Shown one piece after another: positions 25,175-35,129 of a stretch of 64,000 nt of DNA. A program made the translations under genes and the position numbers. Source of the DNA: Propionibacteriaceae bacterium (GTDB lineage Bacteria > Actinomycetota > Actinomycetes > Propionibacteriales > Propionibacteriaceae). The notes under the pieces are model-generated. The model did not search any database and was not told the origin of the DNA. It was given only the letters and a program-made list of their open reading frames with translations. The stretch's first letter is position 1. Every line of letters starts with the position of its first letter. The DNA lies in contig JADKFR010000013.1 in NCBI GenBank assembly GCA_016717345.1, forward strand, positions 62,001-126,000, in the 5' to 3' direction.

Positions 25175-26710
25175 TCAGGAAGTCCCGGTGGCCAGTCGAG
25201 GGTGAGCTGGGGGCTCGGTGTCGGCGACCAGTTCCTCAAGGCTCGGCTGGGGCCGGTACAACTCGCCCGCTGGTTGCGCCGTGCTGCGCGCCCGTCCGAT
25301 CAGGGCCGGAACCCCGGCCGCGTCCTCGACCAGCTCCGCGGCCGTCAACGGACGGACCGCTGCCTCGCTCGCGCTGACGCTGGCGAGCTCCTTGGCGGTG
25401 ACCTTCAGGTCACGGAGCTTGCGGGCCGTGGGGAAGACCCGTCCCTCGATGGAGCCGACAGCTTCGTTGTAGGCGCCGACGGCGGTCGTCAGCGAACGCC
25501 CCACCTTGTCGAAGTGCTTGCCGAGGATTCCCAACCGGTCGTAGAGCTCGCGACCGAGGCTCTGGATCTCGTTGGCGGACTCGGCCAGGGCCGCTTGGCG
25601 CCAGGAGAAGGCCATCGTCTTCAACATTCCGATCAAGGTGCTCGGGGTGGCGAGGATGATGCTTCGGCTGGCCGCGTACTCGTGAAGGTCCGGCTGCAGG
25701 CTGAACGCCTCCGCCGCCAGGGCTTCACTGGCCAGGAACATCACGACGAACTCAGGCGTCGTTCCCTCGGCCTTGTAGTAGTCCTTGCGCGCGAGTTGAT
25801 CGATGTGAGTCTGGACGTTGCGCACGAACTGCTGAAGATGACGGATGCGCTCCTTCTCGTCCTCGGCTTCGTAAGCTTCCAGGAACGCGCTCAGCGGCAC
25901 CTTCGAATCGACGTAGATGAACCGGCCCTCGGACAGGGTCACCTTGAGGTCGGGCCGGATCGTGGCACCGGCGCTGGTCACAGCGGTGGCCTGTTGCTCG
26001 AAGTCGCAGTGCTCGACCATGCCTGACAGTTCGACGACCCGCTTGAGCTGGAGTTCCCCCCAGGCGCCGCGGACCTGCGGCTTGCGCAGCGCCGTCACCA
26101 GGGCATTCGTCTCCCTACGAAGGTTCTCACCCGTGAGTTGCACCGCGGCGACCTGAGCTCGCAGGTCGGTCGCCACGGCCACGCGTTCCTTCTCGACGTC
26201 GACGAGGCGGGAATTGAAGCGCTCCAGGCTCTCCTTGACCGGCTGCATCAGTTGTTCGGTGGCTTTCAACCGCTGCTCCGCGGCGGATTCCACCTGTCGG
26301 CTCTGGTGCTGGATGGCCTCGGTGGCCATCACTTTGAATTGCGCGAGCGCCTGCTCCCGGTCGGCCGCGATCTCGGTGGCGCGAGCGGCCGCGGCGTCGC
26401 GCTGGGCGAGGGCTCCGGCGGCCGCGGCCTGGGCTCCGGCGAGCCTCGCCTCGGCCTCGGCCTTCTCGGCCCGAGCCAGAGCAGCGTCCTCTCGGGCCTG
26501 GGCCACCTCGGTCATCGTCCGCGCGGCATCGGTTCGGGCCTGAGCCGCCTCGCTGCGGGCTTGAGCAAGTTCGGCCCGCTCACGCTCGCGGTCGGCCTGC
26601 GCGTGGGCGCTGGCCTCACCGGCTCGCGAGCGCAGCGTCAGCCACGCAGTCGCCGCGCCGAGCAGCAGGCCCAGCACGATTCCGGCGATAAGCCACACGA
26701 AGGATTCCAT
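25175..26710 (-). CDS. rmuC: DNA recombination protein RmuC
   Basis: A 511-residue protein. It has an N-terminal membrane helix (FVWLIAGIVLGLLLGAATAW), then a long Ala/Glu/Arg coiled coil (about 30-120), then the RmuC core with LRKPQVRGAWGELQLKRVVE, KVPLSAFLEAYEA and PSTLIGMLKTMAFSWRQ, a PD-(D/E)XK-like fold thought to limit inversions at short repeats. The start is ATG 26710, because homologs begin with the membrane helix; the long upstream frame is unsupported. It is divergent from the aminopeptidase gene. Confidence 0.9.
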   Translation of the reverse strand: MESFVWLIAGIVLGLLLGAATAWLTLRSRAGEASAHAQADRERERAELAQARSEAAQARTDAARTMTEVAQAREDAALARAEKAEAEARLAGAQAAAAGALAQRDAAAARATEIAADREQALAQFKVMATEAIQHQSRQVESAAEQRLKATEQLMQPVKESLERFNSRLVDVEKERVAVATDLRAQVAAVQLTGENLRRETNALVTALRKPQVRGAWGELQLKRVVELSGMVEHCDFEQQATAVTSAGATIRPDLKVTLSEGRFIYVDSKVPLSAFLEAYEAEDEKERIRHLQQFVRNVQTHIDQLARKDYYKAEGTTPEFVVMFLASEALAAEAFSLQPDLHEYAASRSIILATPSTLIGMLKTMAFSWRQAALAESANEIQSLGRELYDRLGILGKHFDKVGRSLTTAVGAYNEAVGSIEGRVFPTARKLRDLKVTAKELASVSASEAAVRPLTAAELVEDAAGVPALIGRARSTAQPAGELYRPQPSLEELVADTEPPAHPRLATGTS

Positions 26711-26824
26711 GACCAGCATCTTGCCGGTGGCCCCTGACAGTTCCGGTGACCGACCCTCTCTCGCCTGCGATTCGGGCTCCGACCGGGTCCGGGGCGCAGG
26801 GTTGGGGCCTGCGACACTGGCTTC

Positions 26825-28081
26825 ATGACCAGCCACCTCAGCGACCTCGCCGCCTTCATCACCGCATCGCCGTCGGCGTACCATGCCGCTGCGGAAGTCG
26901 CCCGGAGGCTGGAGGCGGCCGGGTACACCCGCCAGCACGAAACCGAACCGTGGCAGCCCCAGGGGCGGCGCTTTCTGGTGCGCGACGGCGCGGTGATCGC
27001 CTGGCGAGCCCCTTCCACCGAGCAGCCGGTGGGATTCCGGATCGTGGGTGCCCACACGGATTCGCCCGGCTTCACACTGAAGCCAGACCCCGCCTCGACC
27101 GCTTTCGGCTGGGCACAGGCCGGCCTGGAGGTGTACGGCGGCCCCTTGGTCAACTCCTGGCTGGATCGGGAATTCGGCCTGGCGGGACGGCTGATCACCA
27201 GGGACGGGGAGGTGCGGCTCGTCTCCACACCGGCCTGGTTGCGCATCCCCCAACTGGCGCCCCATCTGGATCGCAGCGTCGCCGAGCAGCTCCGGCTCGA
27301 CCGTCAGCTGCACCTCAAACCCATCACCGGCCTCGGGGCGATCGACCTGGTGGCTGCCGTCGCGGCGACCGTTGGACTCGAGCGCGACGACATCGACGGA
27401 CACGACCTTTTCGCGGCCGTCACCGAGCCGCCCGCCATCATCGGGGTGGCGGCAGACCTCTTCGCCTCCCCGCGACTGGACAACCTGTCCAGCGTCCACG
27501 CCGGGCTCGTGGCCCTGCTGGCCAGCGGCCCGGGGCCGGAGGTGGCGGTGCTCGCCTGCTTCGACCATGAGGAGGTCGGCAGCGCATCCCGCAGCGGCGC
27601 CCAGGGCCCACTGCTTGAGAGCGTCCTGCAACGGATCGCAGCCTCCCGCGGCTGGGGCGTGGACGGCTACCAGCGGTCACTGGCAGCCTCATCCCTGGTC
27701 TCGGCGGATGCGGGTCACGCGATCCATCCCAACTACCCGCAGCTGCACGACCCCGAGCACCGGCCGGTCGTGAACGCCGGACCGCTGCTCAAGGTGAACG
27801 CGAACCAGCGCTACGCCACCCAAGGGCCATCGGCGGCCTTGTGGCACCGGGTCTGTCGGGCGGCGGGCGTCCCCACCCAGGTCTTCGTCTCAAACAACGA
27901 GGTTCCGTGCGGTTCGACGATCGGGCCGCTGACCGCAACCCGACTGGGGATCGTGACCGTCGACGTCGGAATCCCGCTGTTGAGCATGCATTCGGCGCGG
28001 GAACTCTGCGGAACCTCCGATCCGGGCCAGCTGGCGGCAGCGCTGAGCGCCTACTTCGAGGGTGCCGACCATTCCACCTGA
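26825..28081 (+). CDS. M18 family aminopeptidase
   Basis: A 418-residue cytoplasmic zinc aminopeptidase of the aspartyl aminopeptidase group. Metal and catalytic motifs are visible: GAHTDSPGFTLKP, SPRLDNLSSVHAGL, CFDHEEVGS, SADAGHAIHPNY and IPLLSMHSARELCG. The length matches the bacterial ApeB-like group. It probably releases N-terminal residues during peptide turnover. ychF lies 60 bases downstream, after a small hairpin. Confidence 0.93.
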   Translation: MTSHLSDLAAFITASPSAYHAAAEVARRLEAAGYTRQHETEPWQPQGRRFLVRDGAVIAWRAPSTEQPVGFRIVGAHTDSPGFTLKPDPASTAFGWAQAGLEVYGGPLVNSWLDREFGLAGRLITRDGEVRLVSTPAWLRIPQLAPHLDRSVAEQLRLDRQLHLKPITGLGAIDLVAAVAATVGLERDDIDGHDLFAAVTEPPAIIGVAADLFASPRLDNLSSVHAGLVALLASGPGPEVAVLACFDHEEVGSASRSGAQGPLLESVLQRIAASRGWGVDGYQRSLAASSLVSADAGHAIHPNYPQLHDPEHRPVVNAGPLLKVNANQRYATQGPSAALWHRVCRAAGVPTQVFVSNNEVPCGSTIGPLTATRLGIVTVDVGIPLLSMHSARELCGTSDPGQLAAALSAYFEGADHST

Positions 28082-28087
28082 GGATCG

Positions 28088-28105
28088 ACCACCGACTGCG
28101 GTGGT
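28088..28105 (+). terminator. possible hairpin terminator after the aminopeptidase gene
   Basis: 7-bp stem ACCACCG/CGGTGGT with loop ACTG, just after the M18 stop and before the ychF -10 box. Weak, with no T run. Confidence 0.35.
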
Positions 28106-28127
28106 GAATCCTCCGCGTAACCACCAC

Positions 28128-28133
28128 TAGGCT
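28128..28133 (+). promoter_or_regulatory. leaderless -10 box (TAGGCT) deciding the ychF start
   Basis: TAGGCT, eight bases, then GTG 28142. An upstream TTG (28133) in frame would lie on the box itself, so GTG 28142 is preferred. Confidence 0.45.
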
Positions 28134-28141
28134 TGGCGGAC

Positions 28142-29215
28142 GTGGCTCTCACCATCGGCATCGTCGGACTGCCCAACGCTGGCAAGTCGACGCTCTTCAA
28201 CGCCCTCACCCGGAACAACGTGCTGGCAGCGAACTACCCGTTCGCCACCATCGAACCGAACGTCGGCGTCGTAGGCGTGCCTGACGCGCGACTTCCCAAA
28301 CTGGCCGAGCTCTTCAATTCCGAGCGCGTCGTGCCGGCGACGGTGAGCTTCGTCGATATCGCGGGCATTGTGAAGGGCGCCTCCCAGGGCGAGGGGATGG
28401 GCAACGCCTTCCTCGCCAACATCCGCGAAGCGGACGCGATCTGCCAGGTCACCCGGGTCTTCCGCGACCCCGACGTGACTCATGTCGACGGCGAGGTCAA
28501 CCCTGGCAGCGACATCGAGACCATCCGCACCGAACTGATCCTGGCCGATCTCCAGACCCTGGAGAAGGCGTTCCCACGGCTGGAGAAGGAGGCTCGGCTC
28601 AAGAAGGAGCGCCAGCCCGTGCTCACGGCGGTGCGCGAGGCGCAACAGGTACTCGATTCCGGTCAGGGAGTGCACAGCGCCGGTCTTGACCTCGAGCCGC
28701 TGCGGGAGTTCTTCCTGCTGACGGCCAAGCCGTACCTGTACGTCTTCAATTGCGACTCCGACGAGTTGGCTGATGGCGAACTGCGCGAGCAGATGCGCGA
28801 GCTCGTCGCACCCGCGGAGGCGATCTTCCTCGACGCGAAGATCGAGTCCGAGCTGACTGACATGGAGCCGGACGAAGCCCGAGAGTTTCTGGTCGAAATG
28901 GGCATCGACGAGCCCGGTTTGGACACCCTCGCGCGGGTCGGCTACGACACTCTCGGCCTGCAGAGCTATCTGACCGCGGGGCCGAAGGAGTCCCGGGGTT
29001 GGACCATCCGGAAGGGGTGGACGGCGCCGCAAGCGGCGGGGGTGATCCATACCGACTTCCAGAAGGGCTTCATCAAGGCTGAGATCGTCAGCTACGACGA
29101 CCTGATGACGGCGGGTTCGATGGCGGCTGCGAAGGCGGCGGGCAGGGTCCGGTTGGAGGGCAAGGACTACGTGATGGCCGACGGTGACGTGGTGGAGTTC
29201 CGCTTCAGTTCCTGA
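28142..29215 (+). CDS. ychF: YchF/OLA1 family P-loop ATPase
   Basis: A 357-residue ribosome-associated Obg-family protein. The P-loop is GLPNAGKST (9-17), followed by NYPFATIEPNVGVV and DIAGIVKGASQGEGMGNAFL, an ATP-preferring YchF signature. The C-terminal TGS domain includes WTIRKGWTAPQAAGVIHTDF and the ending YVMADGDVVEFRF. YchF proteins act in the response to oxidative stress and in translation. GTG is the start, giving the standard N-terminus ALTIGIVGLP. Confidence 0.95.
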   Translation: MALTIGIVGLPNAGKSTLFNALTRNNVLAANYPFATIEPNVGVVGVPDARLPKLAELFNSERVVPATVSFVDIAGIVKGASQGEGMGNAFLANIREADAICQVTRVFRDPDVTHVDGEVNPGSDIETIRTELILADLQTLEKAFPRLEKEARLKKERQPVLTAVREAQQVLDSGQGVHSAGLDLEPLREFFLLTAKPYLYVFNCDSDELADGELREQMRELVAPAEAIFLDAKIESELTDMEPDEAREFLVEMGIDEPGLDTLARVGYDTLGLQSYLTAGPKESRGWTIRKGWTAPQAAGVIHTDFQKGFIKAEIVSYDDLMTAGSMAAAKAAGRVRLEGKDYVMADGDVVEFRFSS

Positions 29216-29285
29216 CGGCACGCCCGTCGCCGGGCTCCGACCCGCACCTCGCCGTTTCCCCCTCCCGACGAGGGCGACCGGGACC

Positions 29286-30362
29286 TCAGGTGCTGAGGAC
29301 AACCAGGAGTCGATCCGCGGCCTCGTCGATCGCGGCCCGCTGGCCGGCGTCCAGCCCCGGATCGAGCGTGAGGTTCAGCGTGGACACCCCGCGCCGGAGT
29401 GTCCGCTTCCACCCGCCCACGTCGTGCAGGTCGCAGATCACGGGACCACCACCGGCCTCGGCGAACCGGTAGGGCGCCGCTCCGGCGAGGTGCCCCGCCG
29501 ACCGCGGAAAGCCGACCTGCTTGTAGGTCAGGAACGCTTCGTCGAACGTCGACAACAGCCAGGCCCGCCGGGGACGCGTGGCCGCCGTGACCCCCGTTGA
29601 CTGCCACAGTTCGCTGCCTTCGACGGACGTCGCCACCACCCGACCGTCCAGTTCCTCCAGCGCGCCTCGGACCTCCTTCAGGGTGAGCCGGGTCCACCGC
29701 TGCAGGTCGGTGAGTGCGACCGGCCCGTGGCCGGTGATGAAGCGTCCGACCAACTCCAGGATCGCTTCCGAGCGGGCAGCGAGGGCGGCCGGCGTGACGA
29801 CCTCACGCACCAGCGCGTAGTGGTGGTCTGGGGCGTCCGTCGGCGCGGAGCAGATCAGGCCCCGGAGTTCGGCGAGCAGCAGCAGGTGGCCCACCTGCTG
29901 GCCGAAGAGCGGTTGCCCAGGCGCGGCCACCCCGGCCGCGGCAAGCTGGCTGCCGAGCCCGGCCCTGGTCGCGAAGCGCCGTCCGCCGAGCGACTCCTCG
30001 AACACCGCGGCAGCGCGGTCGATGACGAGGTCATCGAGCCCGAGTTGCCGATGTCGGGCCGCCATCCCGGATTCGACCTTGGGAGAGGTGAGCGCGAGCA
30101 ACCAGGTGAGATCCTGCGCTGCCACGTAGTGCCACGTCGGACGCAGGATGTGGGTCCGCACGATCTCACCGCGAGCGATCGCGCCGCGGACGGCAGCCTC
30201 CGAAGCGGCGTCGCAGCGCAGCCCGATCATGGCGCGAGCCAGCGCTGCGTCCTGGGCCTGCACGCACAACAACTCGCGCACGACGTCGGCCGGGGTCGGG
30301 GCTGCGGGGCCCGTCAGCCGCTGCCTGGCAAGGCGTCGGGAAAGGACGTCGTCGCGGTTCAT
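29286..30362 (-). CDS. winged helix DNA-binding domain protein (HTH_42/AlkZ-like)
   Basis: A 358-residue protein. The order of LSRRLARQRLTGP, ELLCVQAQDAALARAMIGLR, RTHILRPTWHYVAAQDLTWLL and the central region LTDLQRWTRLTLKEVRGALEEL matches the winged-helix family that includes the AlkZ/YcaQ DNA glycosylases. The motif TWHYVA is well kept, but which lesion, if any, it repairs is not predictable. The start is ATG 30362 (MNRDDVLSRRL); a 16-residue upstream extension is unlikely. It converges with ychF after 70 bases and diverges from the leader-ORF/ABC exporter unit. Confidence 0.7.
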   Translation of the reverse strand: MNRDDVLSRRLARQRLTGPAAPTPADVVRELLCVQAQDAALARAMIGLRCDAASEAAVRGAIARGEIVRTHILRPTWHYVAAQDLTWLLALTSPKVESGMAARHRQLGLDDLVIDRAAAVFEESLGGRRFATRAGLGSQLAAAGVAAPGQPLFGQQVGHLLLLAELRGLICSAPTDAPDHHYALVREVVTPAALAARSEAILELVGRFITGHGPVALTDLQRWTRLTLKEVRGALEELDGRVVATSVEGSELWQSTGVTAATRPRRAWLLSTFDEAFLTYKQVGFPRSAGHLAGAAPYRFAEAGGGPVICDLHDVGGWKRTLRRGVSTLNLTLDPGLDAGQRAAIDEAADRLLVVLST

Positions 30363-30480
30363 CGCTCGACCCTGCCAGTCCGACGGGGACGACACAACAT
30401 CTGACGAATGGACGCTGAAAGCTCCGCCCGGGTGCCACCTCTATGGTTAGCACTGCACCAAGAGGCAAGGAAGAAACCCC

Positions 30481-30531
30481 ATGACGGCCACGAAAGAACT
30501 GCACGTCACTTCTGCCAGGGCGGCTGGATAA
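30481..30531 (+). CDS. putative 16-residue leader peptide coupled to the ABC exporter
   Basis: ATG 30481 follows AAGGAAG at about 30465-30471; the peptide MTATKELHVTSARAAG stops at TAA 30529-30531. The A at 30531 is also the first base of the exporter ATG (TAATG), so termination and re-initiation would be directly coupled. A TATGGT -10 box lies at 30441-30446. The exporter itself has no better ribosome binding site, so the leader probably brings ribosomes to it. Confidence 0.5.
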   Translation: MTATKELHVTSARAAG

Positions 30532-32372
30532 TGCGCGTTGCCCGTATCAGCGACACCGATCTGCAGCAGTTGGACGAGGCTCCGGTGGGTATTCGTCGCG
30601 CCGCAGCCCTGTTCAAGGGGCACTTCTGGGCGACGCTGTTGGTAAGCGTCATCATCGCGGCGTCCGCGCTCATCAGCCTCGCCCAGCCGTTCCTGTTGCG
30701 GGCGGTCATCGACGATGCACTGCCGCACGGCAACACCACCCTGCTGGTCAAGCTGGTGGTGGGCATGGTTGTGGTCGCGATCCTCACCGGCATCCTGGGG
30801 GTCTGGCAGACCTGGCTGGCCACCAAGGTCGGCCAGCAGGTGATGCACGACCTGCGCACCAAGGTGTTCAGCCATGTGCAGTCCCTGTCGATCGACTTCT
30901 TCAAGCGGACGCGCAGCGGCGAGATCCAGGCTCGGATCACCCAGGACATCGCGGGACTGCAGTCCGTGATCACCACGACCGCCACCTCGATCGCCTCGAA
31001 TCTCACCACGGCCATCGCCACTGCGGCGGCCATGGTCGCGCTGAGCTGGCAGCTTTCGTTGCTGACCCTGCTGGTGCTGCCGCCGGCGCTGTGGGGCACC
31101 CGCCGGGTGGCGCTGGTGCGGCGGGACATCACGTCCACCAAGCAACGCGTGCTGGCCGACCTGTACTCCCAAGTCGAGGAGTCGCTGAGCGTCAGCGGCG
31201 CCCAGCTCAGCAAGACCCTGGGGGCCGCAGCGCGATCCGAGGCGAAGTACGTCGAGATCTCGGAGCAGTTGATCGGGCTCGAGTTGCGTTCCCAGCTGGC
31301 CGGACGGTGGCGGATGGCGACCATGCAGACCGTCTTCGCGGTGATCCCGGCGCTCATCTACCTCGCGGCCGGGTTCCCCGGGGCCGCCGGCGACGTGTCC
31401 ATCGGCACCCTGATCGCCTTCTCGACCCTGCAGGCCGCCATTTTCCGCCCCATCATGGGGCTGTTGAATATCGGGGCCCAATGGGTCAGCTCGATGGCCT
31501 TGCTGAGCCGGATCTTCGGCTACCTCGACCTCCCGGTCGACGTGCCCGAACCGGCCGACCCCGTCCGATTGCCGCCGGGCAGGGTCCGCGGGGAGGTCCG
31601 CCTCGAAGGGGTCCGCTACCGGTTCCCCGACGGTGACGTGGACGCGCTGGCCGACATCGACCTGGTGATCCCCTCGGGTCGTTCGGTCGCCGTCGTCGGT
31701 GAGACCGGGTCGGGAAAGTCGACCCTCGCCTCGCTGCTGGTGCGGTTGGCCGACCCGACCGAAGGCCGGATCACCCTTGATGGGGTGGACCTGCGGCGGT
31801 TGAGCAGTTCGGATCGGGCGTTCGCGATCGGGATGGTGACCCAGGAGACCTACCTGCGCCATGCCTCCATCGCCGAGAATCTCCGCCTCGCCAAGCCCAC
31901 CGCAGGGACCGATGAACTCTGGCGGGCCCTGGAGGCCGCCCAGGTGGCCGAGGTGGTACGCGTGCTGCCGTTCGGACTCGACACGATGGTCGGGTCCCGG
32001 GGGCATCGGTTCTCCGGCGGCGAGCGGCAGCGTCTCGCGATCGCACGCACGCTGTTGGCGAACCCGCCGGTGCTGGTGCTCGATGAGGCCACCTCAGCCC
32101 TCGACACCGAGACCGAGCGCGACGTGCAGGCCGCGCTCGACCACTTGATGAAGGGACGCACGACGATCACCATCGCCCACCGGTTGAGCACCATTCGCGC
32201 CGCGGACGAAATCGTCGTCCTCGAGGCCGGACGGGTGGTCGAGCGCGGCACCCACGACGGCCTGATGGCCCGGAAGGGTCGCTACGCGAGCATGGTCGAC
32301 CCGCTGGACGCCGAACTCGAGGAACTGGTGGGCCGGCGATTCCTCGGTGATGAGTTGGCTGAGAGTCGCTGA
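30531..32372 (+). CDS. ABC exporter, permease-ATPase fusion
   Basis: A 613-residue half-transporter, likely a homodimer. Six membrane helices occupy about residues 20-310, with LRTKVFSHVQSLSIDFFKRTRSGEI after the second helix. The nucleotide-binding domain has Walker A GETGSGKST (about 390), the signature HRFSGGERQRL (about 494) and Walker B VLVLDEATSALD, then the H-loop AHRLSTI. This is the MsbA/LmrA-type exporter group; substrate unknown (lipid, drug or peptide). ATG 30531 overlaps the leader stop (TAATG). It is monocistronic after the leader. Confidence 0.9.
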   Translation: MRVARISDTDLQQLDEAPVGIRRAAALFKGHFWATLLVSVIIAASALISLAQPFLLRAVIDDALPHGNTTLLVKLVVGMVVVAILTGILGVWQTWLATKVGQQVMHDLRTKVFSHVQSLSIDFFKRTRSGEIQARITQDIAGLQSVITTTATSIASNLTTAIATAAAMVALSWQLSLLTLLVLPPALWGTRRVALVRRDITSTKQRVLADLYSQVEESLSVSGAQLSKTLGAAARSEAKYVEISEQLIGLELRSQLAGRWRMATMQTVFAVIPALIYLAAGFPGAAGDVSIGTLIAFSTLQAAIFRPIMGLLNIGAQWVSSMALLSRIFGYLDLPVDVPEPADPVRLPPGRVRGEVRLEGVRYRFPDGDVDALADIDLVIPSGRSVAVVGETGSGKSTLASLLVRLADPTEGRITLDGVDLRRLSSSDRAFAIGMVTQETYLRHASIAENLRLAKPTAGTDELWRALEAAQVAEVVRVLPFGLDTMVGSRGHRFSGGERQRLAIARTLLANPPVLVLDEATSALDTETERDVQAALDHLMKGRTTITIAHRLSTIRAADEIVVLEAGRVVERGTHDGLMARKGRYASMVDPLDAELEELVGRRFLGDELAESR

Positions 32373-32450
32373 ACGGGTTCAGCCAGGACTCATCACGGAA
32401 CCCCGCCTCGGGATGGTGGCGAACGGTTCCCGGACTGGCAGAATCAAAGG

Positions 32451-35129
32451 GTGTTCCACGCCGAAGTGCCTGAACTCGCGAAGGCCCGCGGGCACTGGTT
32501 GCGGCGCGATCTGATCGCCTGGCCGGCCGACGATCTTCCGGTGGGGCTCAGCCCGGATTCCGTGGAGTGGCGGCTGCACTGGTCTTCCGACGGACCCATC
32601 GACCCGCGCGAACCCGAGCCGGTTCCGTGGTCGACGGCCGGTCTCGCCCTCGATCCGGACGGCCTCCCGCCTGCCATCGCGGCGCAGTGCCCTCATCTGG
32701 CCGGGCATCTCGCCCTGCGTCTGGACCCCGCCCAGGTTCCGGCGGAGCAGGCATTGCGCGGCCAGGTGGTCCTCAGCATTCACCTGCATTCGGGGCGCCT
32801 CGTGACGGCGGGATCGCTGCAGGTGCCGCATGTCATCGACCAGGTCTACGCGGCCGCGGCCCGGGCAACCCTCGGTGTCACCTGGTGCGCCGGGGTCCCG
32901 TCGCTTCGATTGTGGGCGCCGACTGCTCAACGCGTCCGACTCCTGCTGTGGCCGGCAGGGGCCAGCCTGCACGACCCACCCGCCGGCCACGTGATGGCCA
33001 GGGACTCCGACGGCGTCTGGCTGGCAACCGGCGCGCCCGACTGGCTCGCCGCGCGCTACCTCTTCGAGGTGACGGTATACACCCCGCACCACCGCCGCGT
33101 CGTCAGCAACCGGGTCACCGATCCCTACTCGACTGCCCTCACGGTCAACTCGACGCACTCGGTGATCGTCGATCTCGATGCCCCGGAACTGGTTGTGCCG
33201 GGTTGGGCGGCGGCGCCGAGTCCGGCGCTACCCCACCCCGTCGACCAGGTCATCTACGAGTTGCACGTGCGGGACTTCTCCATCAGTGACAAGTCGGTGC
33301 CCCCCCAACTGCGGGGGACCTTTCTGGCGTTCACGGCCGACAGCGCTGGGATGGCCCACCTGCGAGGCCTCGCCCAGGCAGGCCTGACCAGCGTTCAGTT
33401 GCTGCCTGTCTTCGACAATGCGTCCGTCGAGGAGCACCCCGATCAGCAGACGTTGCCACCCAAGCACCGGCTCAAGGAGTTCCCACCCGACAGCGACCAG
33501 CAGCAACGCGAGGTCCTCGCCACAGCCACCGTCAACGGCTACAACTGGGGCTACGACCCGTGGCATTACCTGGCCTCGGAGGGGTCGTTCTCCTCAAGCC
33601 TCGAAACCGCTGAGGGGGCCGGGCGGGTCACCGAGTTCCGGGCGATGGTGGGCGCGCTGCATGCCGCCGGCCTGCGCGTGGTGCTCGACATGGTGTTCAA
33701 CCACACGGCGAGTTCGGGCCAGGACACCAAGAGCGTGCTGGATCGGATTGTGCCCGGCTACTACCACCGGCTCACTCCCTGCGGCGAGGTCGAGACCTCC
33801 ACGTGCTGCGCCAACGTTGCCACCGAGCACCTCATGGCAGAGAAGCTCATGGTGGACGCCTGCCTGTCCTGGGCGCGTCATTACCGGGTGGATGGCTTCC
33901 GATTCGACCTGATGGGACACCACACCCGGGCCAACATGTTGGCCGTGAGGGCCGCCCTGGATGCCTTGACGCCCCAGCGGGACGGGCTGGACGGGCGGGA
34001 TCTCACCCTCTACGGGGAGGGCTGGAACTTCGGCGAGGTGGCGTTCAACGCCCGTTTCGTGCAGGCGACCCAGGGGCAGCTGGGCGGCACCGGGATCGCG
34101 ACGTTCAACGATCGGCTGCGGGATGCGGTGAGGGGTGGCGGCTGGAACGCGGATCCCCGGGTGCAGGGATTCGGGACGGGGTTGGTCACCGCCTGGAACG
34201 GGACCGTCCCGGAACTGAACGTGACCGGGTCGGGGGAGCGGTTGGCGCATGAGACCGACCTCATCCAGCTGGGTCTGGCCGGCAATCTCCGCTCCTTCCG
34301 TTTCGGGTCGAACTCGCTGCGCCGCCAGGTGCGTGGCGACGAGTTGAAGTACGGCTGGTACGAGGCCGGCTACGCCGACCAGCCCGATGAGGTGATCAAC
34401 TACGTCGATGCCCACGACAACGAGACCCTTTTCGACGCGCTGACCCTGAAGTTGCATCCGGCGACGCCCATGGCCGAGCGGGTTAGGCTAAACACCGTCT
34501 GCCTGGCCTTGGCCACGCTCGGGCAGTCGCCGGTCCTGTGGCATGCCGGGACGGATCTGCTGCGCTCCAAGAGCCTGGACCGCAATTCGTTCAACTCCGG
34601 TGACTGGTTCAACTTCCTCGACTTCTCGGGCATCGACAACGGGTTTGCCGCTGGGCTGCCTCCGGAGCGCGACAACGGACCCAACTGGCACATCCTGCGT
34701 CCGCTGCTCGCCGACCCCGGCCTCAAGCCGGCTCCGGCGGACATCGCTTTCGCCCACGAACTGGCCCTCGACCTATTGCGGCTGCGGGCCTCCAGCCGGC
34801 TCTTCCGGCTGCGAACCGCCGCGGCGATCCGAGCCAGTGTCAGCTTCCCGGTGTCGAACACCTGGCAGCAGGTGCCGGGCGTGATCGTGATGCGGATCGG
34901 TGCCACCGGCGAAGCTGCTGCTGACGAGCCTCGGTGGCGCAGCCTGGTGACGATCTTCAACGCCACCCCGAGGTTGGTCCATCAGGGAGTCCCGGGTCCC
35001 TCGTCGGGCTACCAGTTGCATCCGGTCCAGGTCGCCGGGTGCGATGACATCGTTCGTGGGTGCGAGATCGGAGAGCGGGGCTTCTGGGTCCCAGCTCGGA
35101 CGGTGGCGGTCTTCATCGAACCCCACTGA
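32451..35129 (+). CDS. pulA: pullulanase-type alpha-1,6-glucosidase (GH13)
   Basis: An 892-residue debranching enzyme without a signal peptide, so cytoplasmic. N-terminal carbohydrate-binding/CBM48-like modules precede the GH13 barrel with YNWGYDP, VVLDMVFNHT, VDGFRFDLMGHH (nucleophile Asp486), LYGEGWNFGEV (acid/base Glu523) and VDAHDNETLFDAL. It hydrolyses alpha-1,6 branches in glycogen limit dextrins, pullulan or related polysaccharides. The GTG at 32451 follows CAGAAT and seven bases. The gene stands alone; glgA/glgC are 15 kb away. Confidence 0.92.
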   Translation: MFHAEVPELAKARGHWLRRDLIAWPADDLPVGLSPDSVEWRLHWSSDGPIDPREPEPVPWSTAGLALDPDGLPPAIAAQCPHLAGHLALRLDPAQVPAEQALRGQVVLSIHLHSGRLVTAGSLQVPHVIDQVYAAAARATLGVTWCAGVPSLRLWAPTAQRVRLLLWPAGASLHDPPAGHVMARDSDGVWLATGAPDWLAARYLFEVTVYTPHHRRVVSNRVTDPYSTALTVNSTHSVIVDLDAPELVVPGWAAAPSPALPHPVDQVIYELHVRDFSISDKSVPPQLRGTFLAFTADSAGMAHLRGLAQAGLTSVQLLPVFDNASVEEHPDQQTLPPKHRLKEFPPDSDQQQREVLATATVNGYNWGYDPWHYLASEGSFSSSLETAEGAGRVTEFRAMVGALHAAGLRVVLDMVFNHTASSGQDTKSVLDRIVPGYYHRLTPCGEVETSTCCANVATEHLMAEKLMVDACLSWARHYRVDGFRFDLMGHHTRANMLAVRAALDALTPQRDGLDGRDLTLYGEGWNFGEVAFNARFVQATQGQLGGTGIATFNDRLRDAVRGGGWNADPRVQGFGTGLVTAWNGTVPELNVTGSGERLAHETDLIQLGLAGNLRSFRFGSNSLRRQVRGDELKYGWYEAGYADQPDEVINYVDAHDNETLFDALTLKLHPATPMAERVRLNTVCLALATLGQSPVLWHAGTDLLRSKSLDRNSFNSGDWFNFLDFSGIDNGFAAGLPPERDNGPNWHILRPLLADPGLKPAPADIAFAHELALDLLRLRASSRLFRLRTAAAIRASVSFPVSNTWQQVPGVIVMRIGATGEAAADEPRWRSLVTIFNATPRLVHQGVPGPSSGYQLHPVQVAGCDDIVRGCEIGERGFWVPARTVAVFIEPH

